From NCBI GenBank assembly GCA_964402715.1, contig CAYODJ010000004.1, positions 1 to 64,000 of the forward strand: DNA of 64,000 bases, in the 5' to 3' direction. The notes under the pieces are model-generated. The model had not been told where the DNA came from and ran no database searches. It saw only the letters and a program-made list of their open reading frames with translations. Of the stretch, positions 62,502 to 64,000 are shown one piece after another. The position numbers and the translations under genes are program-made. Source of the DNA: CALXOD01 sp964402715 (GTDB lineage Bacteria > Verrucomicrobiota > Lentisphaeria > Victivallales > Victivallaceae). The first letter of the stretch is position 1; every line of letters begins with the position of its first letter.

Positions 62502-63257
62502 CTACCTCTTCACGTATTTCACGCCGCTGTCCATGGGGACGGCCAGCTTGACGTCATCGGAATCAGGATTTTCCGAACTGGGGCAGTGAAACTTTCCGCC
62601 CTTGACCTCGCTTTCGTTCAGCGAAGCGGCGCGTCCGTCGAGAAAGAACATGTTGACCTCGCCCGAGTGCGTCAGACAGATATTCCCGTAGGGACTGGCT
62701 CCGGCCGACTCCGTGAATTTCATCAGGGCTCCGCCGCCGTCGACGGTGCTGTTCAGGGAGCATCCTCCCAGCGCCAGCGAGGAAGGGGAAACCGCCGCGG
62801 GCTTGCCGTTGCCGTCCTTGTTCTTGCTGCTCTTCAGATACTTCGTTCCGCGGAAGTCCAATCCCTTTTCGTTGCTGCTGTAGGCGGCTCCGAAAGTGTA
62901 CTTGTCCTCCGATTTCGTATCAGCTTTCTTGGCCGGCGGATACGGCAGCTGGGGACAGCGCATCGCCGCATAATCCGGCAGATAGCTGCGGTCCTTCAGG
63001 CGGTATGTCCAGCGCGACTTGTCTCCCGACGTCTGGGCGTCCCCTGCGTAATCGACCGAGTAGAAGAAGGAGTCGTTGTCGCTCATCTCCTGCTGTATGC
63101 CGATGACCACCTGCCGCTGATTGCTCAGACACGCCGCCGCGTTCGCCTGCGCGCGGGCGACGCCCAGCGCCGGGAGCAGCATTCCGGCCAGAATCGCGAT
63201 GATCGCGATCACCACCAAGAGCTCGATCAGAGTGAATTGCATCCGCGTCCTGCGCAT
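62502..63257 (-). CDS. prepilin-type protein with H-X9-DG domain
   Basis: A 251-residue protein. The leader MQFTLIELLVVIAIIAILAG is followed by LLPALGVARAQANAAACLSNQRQV, the usual start of this family. Near residue 212 HSGEVNMFFLDG has exactly nine residues between His and Asp-Gly, the H-X9-DG signature of processing-associated prepilins that is expanded in Lentisphaerae and Planctomycetes. Function unknown, likely surface or secreted. The start is ATG 63257, with AAGGAG upstream. A longer frame to 63767 is not supported. Confidence 0.88.
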   Translation of the reverse strand: MRRTRMQFTLIELLVVIAIIAILAGMLLPALGVARAQANAAACLSNQRQVVIGIQQEMSDNDSFFYSVDYAGDAQTSGDKSRWTYRLKDRSYLPDYAAMRCPQLPYPPAKKADTKSEDKYTFGAAYSSNEKGLDFRGTKYLKSSKNKDGNGKPAAVSPSSLALGGCSLNSTVDGGGALMKFTESAGASPYGNICLTHSGEVNMFFLDGRAASLNESEVKGGKFHCPSSENPDSDDVKLAVPMDSGVKYVKR

Positions 63258-63425
63258 GACCGATATTCTCCTTCTCCTAAAACATGGTTTTTCAAGACTC
63301 CGCGTGTCCGACATCGACTGACCGTGCCGCCGCCTCCACGATCCGAACCGGAACGTCAATCGGGACGGAAGAGCCGCTCTTCCGGACGGGAGAGCGGCCC
63401 CGCACATGCCGCCGGGCCAACCTAA

Positions 63426-63454
63426 ATCATAGCCGAAACACGGCGTGTTGTCAA
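63426..63454 (-). promoter_or_regulatory. candidate sigma-70 promoter for the H-X9-DG prepilin gene
   Basis: On the minus strand TTGACA (63449-63454), a 17-bp spacer and TATGAT (63426-63431) are near consensus. The spacer holds the inverted repeat GCCG-AAACA-CGGC. A second TTGACA lies about 20 bp further upstream. The leader to 63257 is about 165 nt. Confidence 0.6.
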
Positions 63455-63492
63455 GTTTTTCCGGCAATTTGTCAAAAATTTCGTTCCGCCGG

Positions 63493-63521
63493 TTGAAAAA
63501 AATACGACACGGTGCTATAAA
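63493..63521 (+). promoter_or_regulatory. candidate sigma-70 promoter for the last pilin gene
   Basis: TTGAAA (63493-63498), a 17-bp spacer and TATAAA (63516-63521) point to the gene at 63655. Together with the opposite promoter it fills an AT-rich island in the 397-bp gap. Confidence 0.55.
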
Positions 63522-63654
63522 GAAAAGCAGCGTCGACGACACCGTCGCGACGCGTCTCCGACGGCGGAATGAGCGGGCGGATCGTCGAAAGAGACCATGC
63601 GGCCGCCCGGCGCGGGTTTCGCGCTGTTGTTTTTTCTTAGGGAGTGCCGGACTT

Positions 63655-64000
63655 ATGAATCGTCGCGATTTCACACTGGTGGAGCTGCTGATAGTCATCG
63701 CCATAATAGGGGTGCTGGCAGGACTGCTGCTGCCAGCCGTCAGCAGCGGCCGTCGCAAGGCCAGCATAACTCAGGCCAAGGCCGACATGACTTCGCTGCG
63801 CATGGCGCTGAAGGGGGTGGAGTCCAACTACGGCAAAATGGTGGCTGTGAATGCCGCATCCGGTAAGGCTGAATTCAACAACGGTAGGAGCGTGGATAAG
63901 CAATCCCGCAAGTACCACTCCAACGGGCTGGATGTTGACTGGGGATACATCGTGCTGGGCAACGATGATTTAGGCAAAGACGGATCAGTTTATGCCTATA
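63655..64000 (+). CDS. prepilin-type (GspG-like) protein, cut by the window end
   Basis: The first 115 codons of a third pseudopilin. NRRDFTLVELLIVIAIIGVLAGLLLPAV is the prepilin leader and helix, followed by QAKADMTSLRMALKGVESNYGKM, as in GspG-type proteins. The visible part runs to VLGNDDLGKDGSVYAY without a stop. GGGAG lies about 11 nt before the ATG. From about 63780 the base composition is less GC-rich than in the neighbouring genes. Confidence 0.8.
   Translation, partial: MNRRDFTLVELLIVIAIIGVLAGLLLPAVSSGRRKASITQAKADMTSLRMALKGVESNYGKMVAVNAASGKAEFNNGRSVDKQSRKYHSNGLDVDWGYIVLGNDDLGKDGSVYAY

Noticed and set aside
62502..63767. 421-codon version of the H-X9-DG prepilin
   Set aside because: The prepilin leader must be at the N-terminus; the ATG at 63257 has a good ribosome site and the upstream part contains the promoter.
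1..64000. CRISPR arrays, prophage, integrase or toxin-antitoxin pairs
   Set aside because: No regular spaced repeats and no matching proteins were seen on either strand.

Overview
The window is GC-rich bacterial chromosome, almost entirely housekeeping genes. Several traits point to the PVC superphylum, most likely Lentisphaerae (Victivallales-like). These are prepilin-type proteins with the F-T-L-(I/L/V)-E-L-L leader, one carrying the H-X9-DG signature; a TIGR04073-type exosortase-associated protein; a MurA with Asp in place of the catalytic Cys (as in Chlamydia); and an archaeal-type IMP cyclohydrolase (PurO). This placement is inference from gene content. No rRNA operon, CRISPR array, prophage or intact mobile element is visible.

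Layout. 0-6 kb: an AT-rich gene-free stretch, tRNA-Ser(GGA), murA, then a divergent envelope cluster of two GT83/ArnT-like membrane proteins (the first apparently inactive) and a methyltransferase. 6-11.4 kb: chaperones dnaK-groES-groEL, with a sigma-54-like promoter before dnaK, then ychF. 11.5-17.7 kb: a TIGR04073 protein, queF-argJ-purQ-argC, a GT2 glycosyltransferase and an orphan OppF-type ATPase. 17.8-23.4 kb: uvrD/pcrA, purO, miaA and dnaA on the minus strand, with a probable oriC upstream of dnaA (three DnaA-box-like 9-mers exactly 11 bp apart). 23.8-30.3 kb: an RND efflux pair, a GNAT acetyltransferase and a small secreted helical protein. 30.5-35 kb: a fused homocysteine methyltransferase/MTHFR, a degenerate hybrid-histidine-kinase-like protein and a PBP stump. 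35-45.3 kb: a HAD hydrolase, two adjacent phosphohexomutases (one inactive-looking) and a complete trpEGDCFBA operon with stop/start overlaps and a strong leader hairpin. 45.4-52.9 kb: nadA (frameshifted as given) and the conserved thrS-infC-rpmI-rplT-pheS-pheT block, with infC apparently starting at AUC. 53-55.5 kb: rpsP-khpA-trmD-rplS-rnhB (rimM missing). 55.9-61.7 kb: a PQ-loop-like protein, prmC, a small conserved protein, fabD-fabG, and xseA with a site-2 protease and a YqfO-like protein. 61.8-64 kb: three pseudopilin genes, the last cut by the window edge.

Promoters can be read in many intergenic gaps and look alike: TTGnnn, 16-17 bp, then TATATT or a close variant. Most genes have clear Shine-Dalgarno sequences, and many operon partners overlap by ATGA.

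The most interesting theme is a set of inactive-looking relatives of envelope and signalling enzymes. A GT83 protein lacking its acidic residues lies next to an intact one. A phosphohexomutase lacking the phosphoserine and the metal-binding aspartates lies next to an intact one. A histidine-kinase/receiver protein has lost its phospho-acceptors, and a class B PBP consists of only the membrane anchor and dimerisation domain. All have intact reading frames, which suggests retained non-catalytic roles, but that is inference. I do not see a clearly new multi-gene defence or mobile system.
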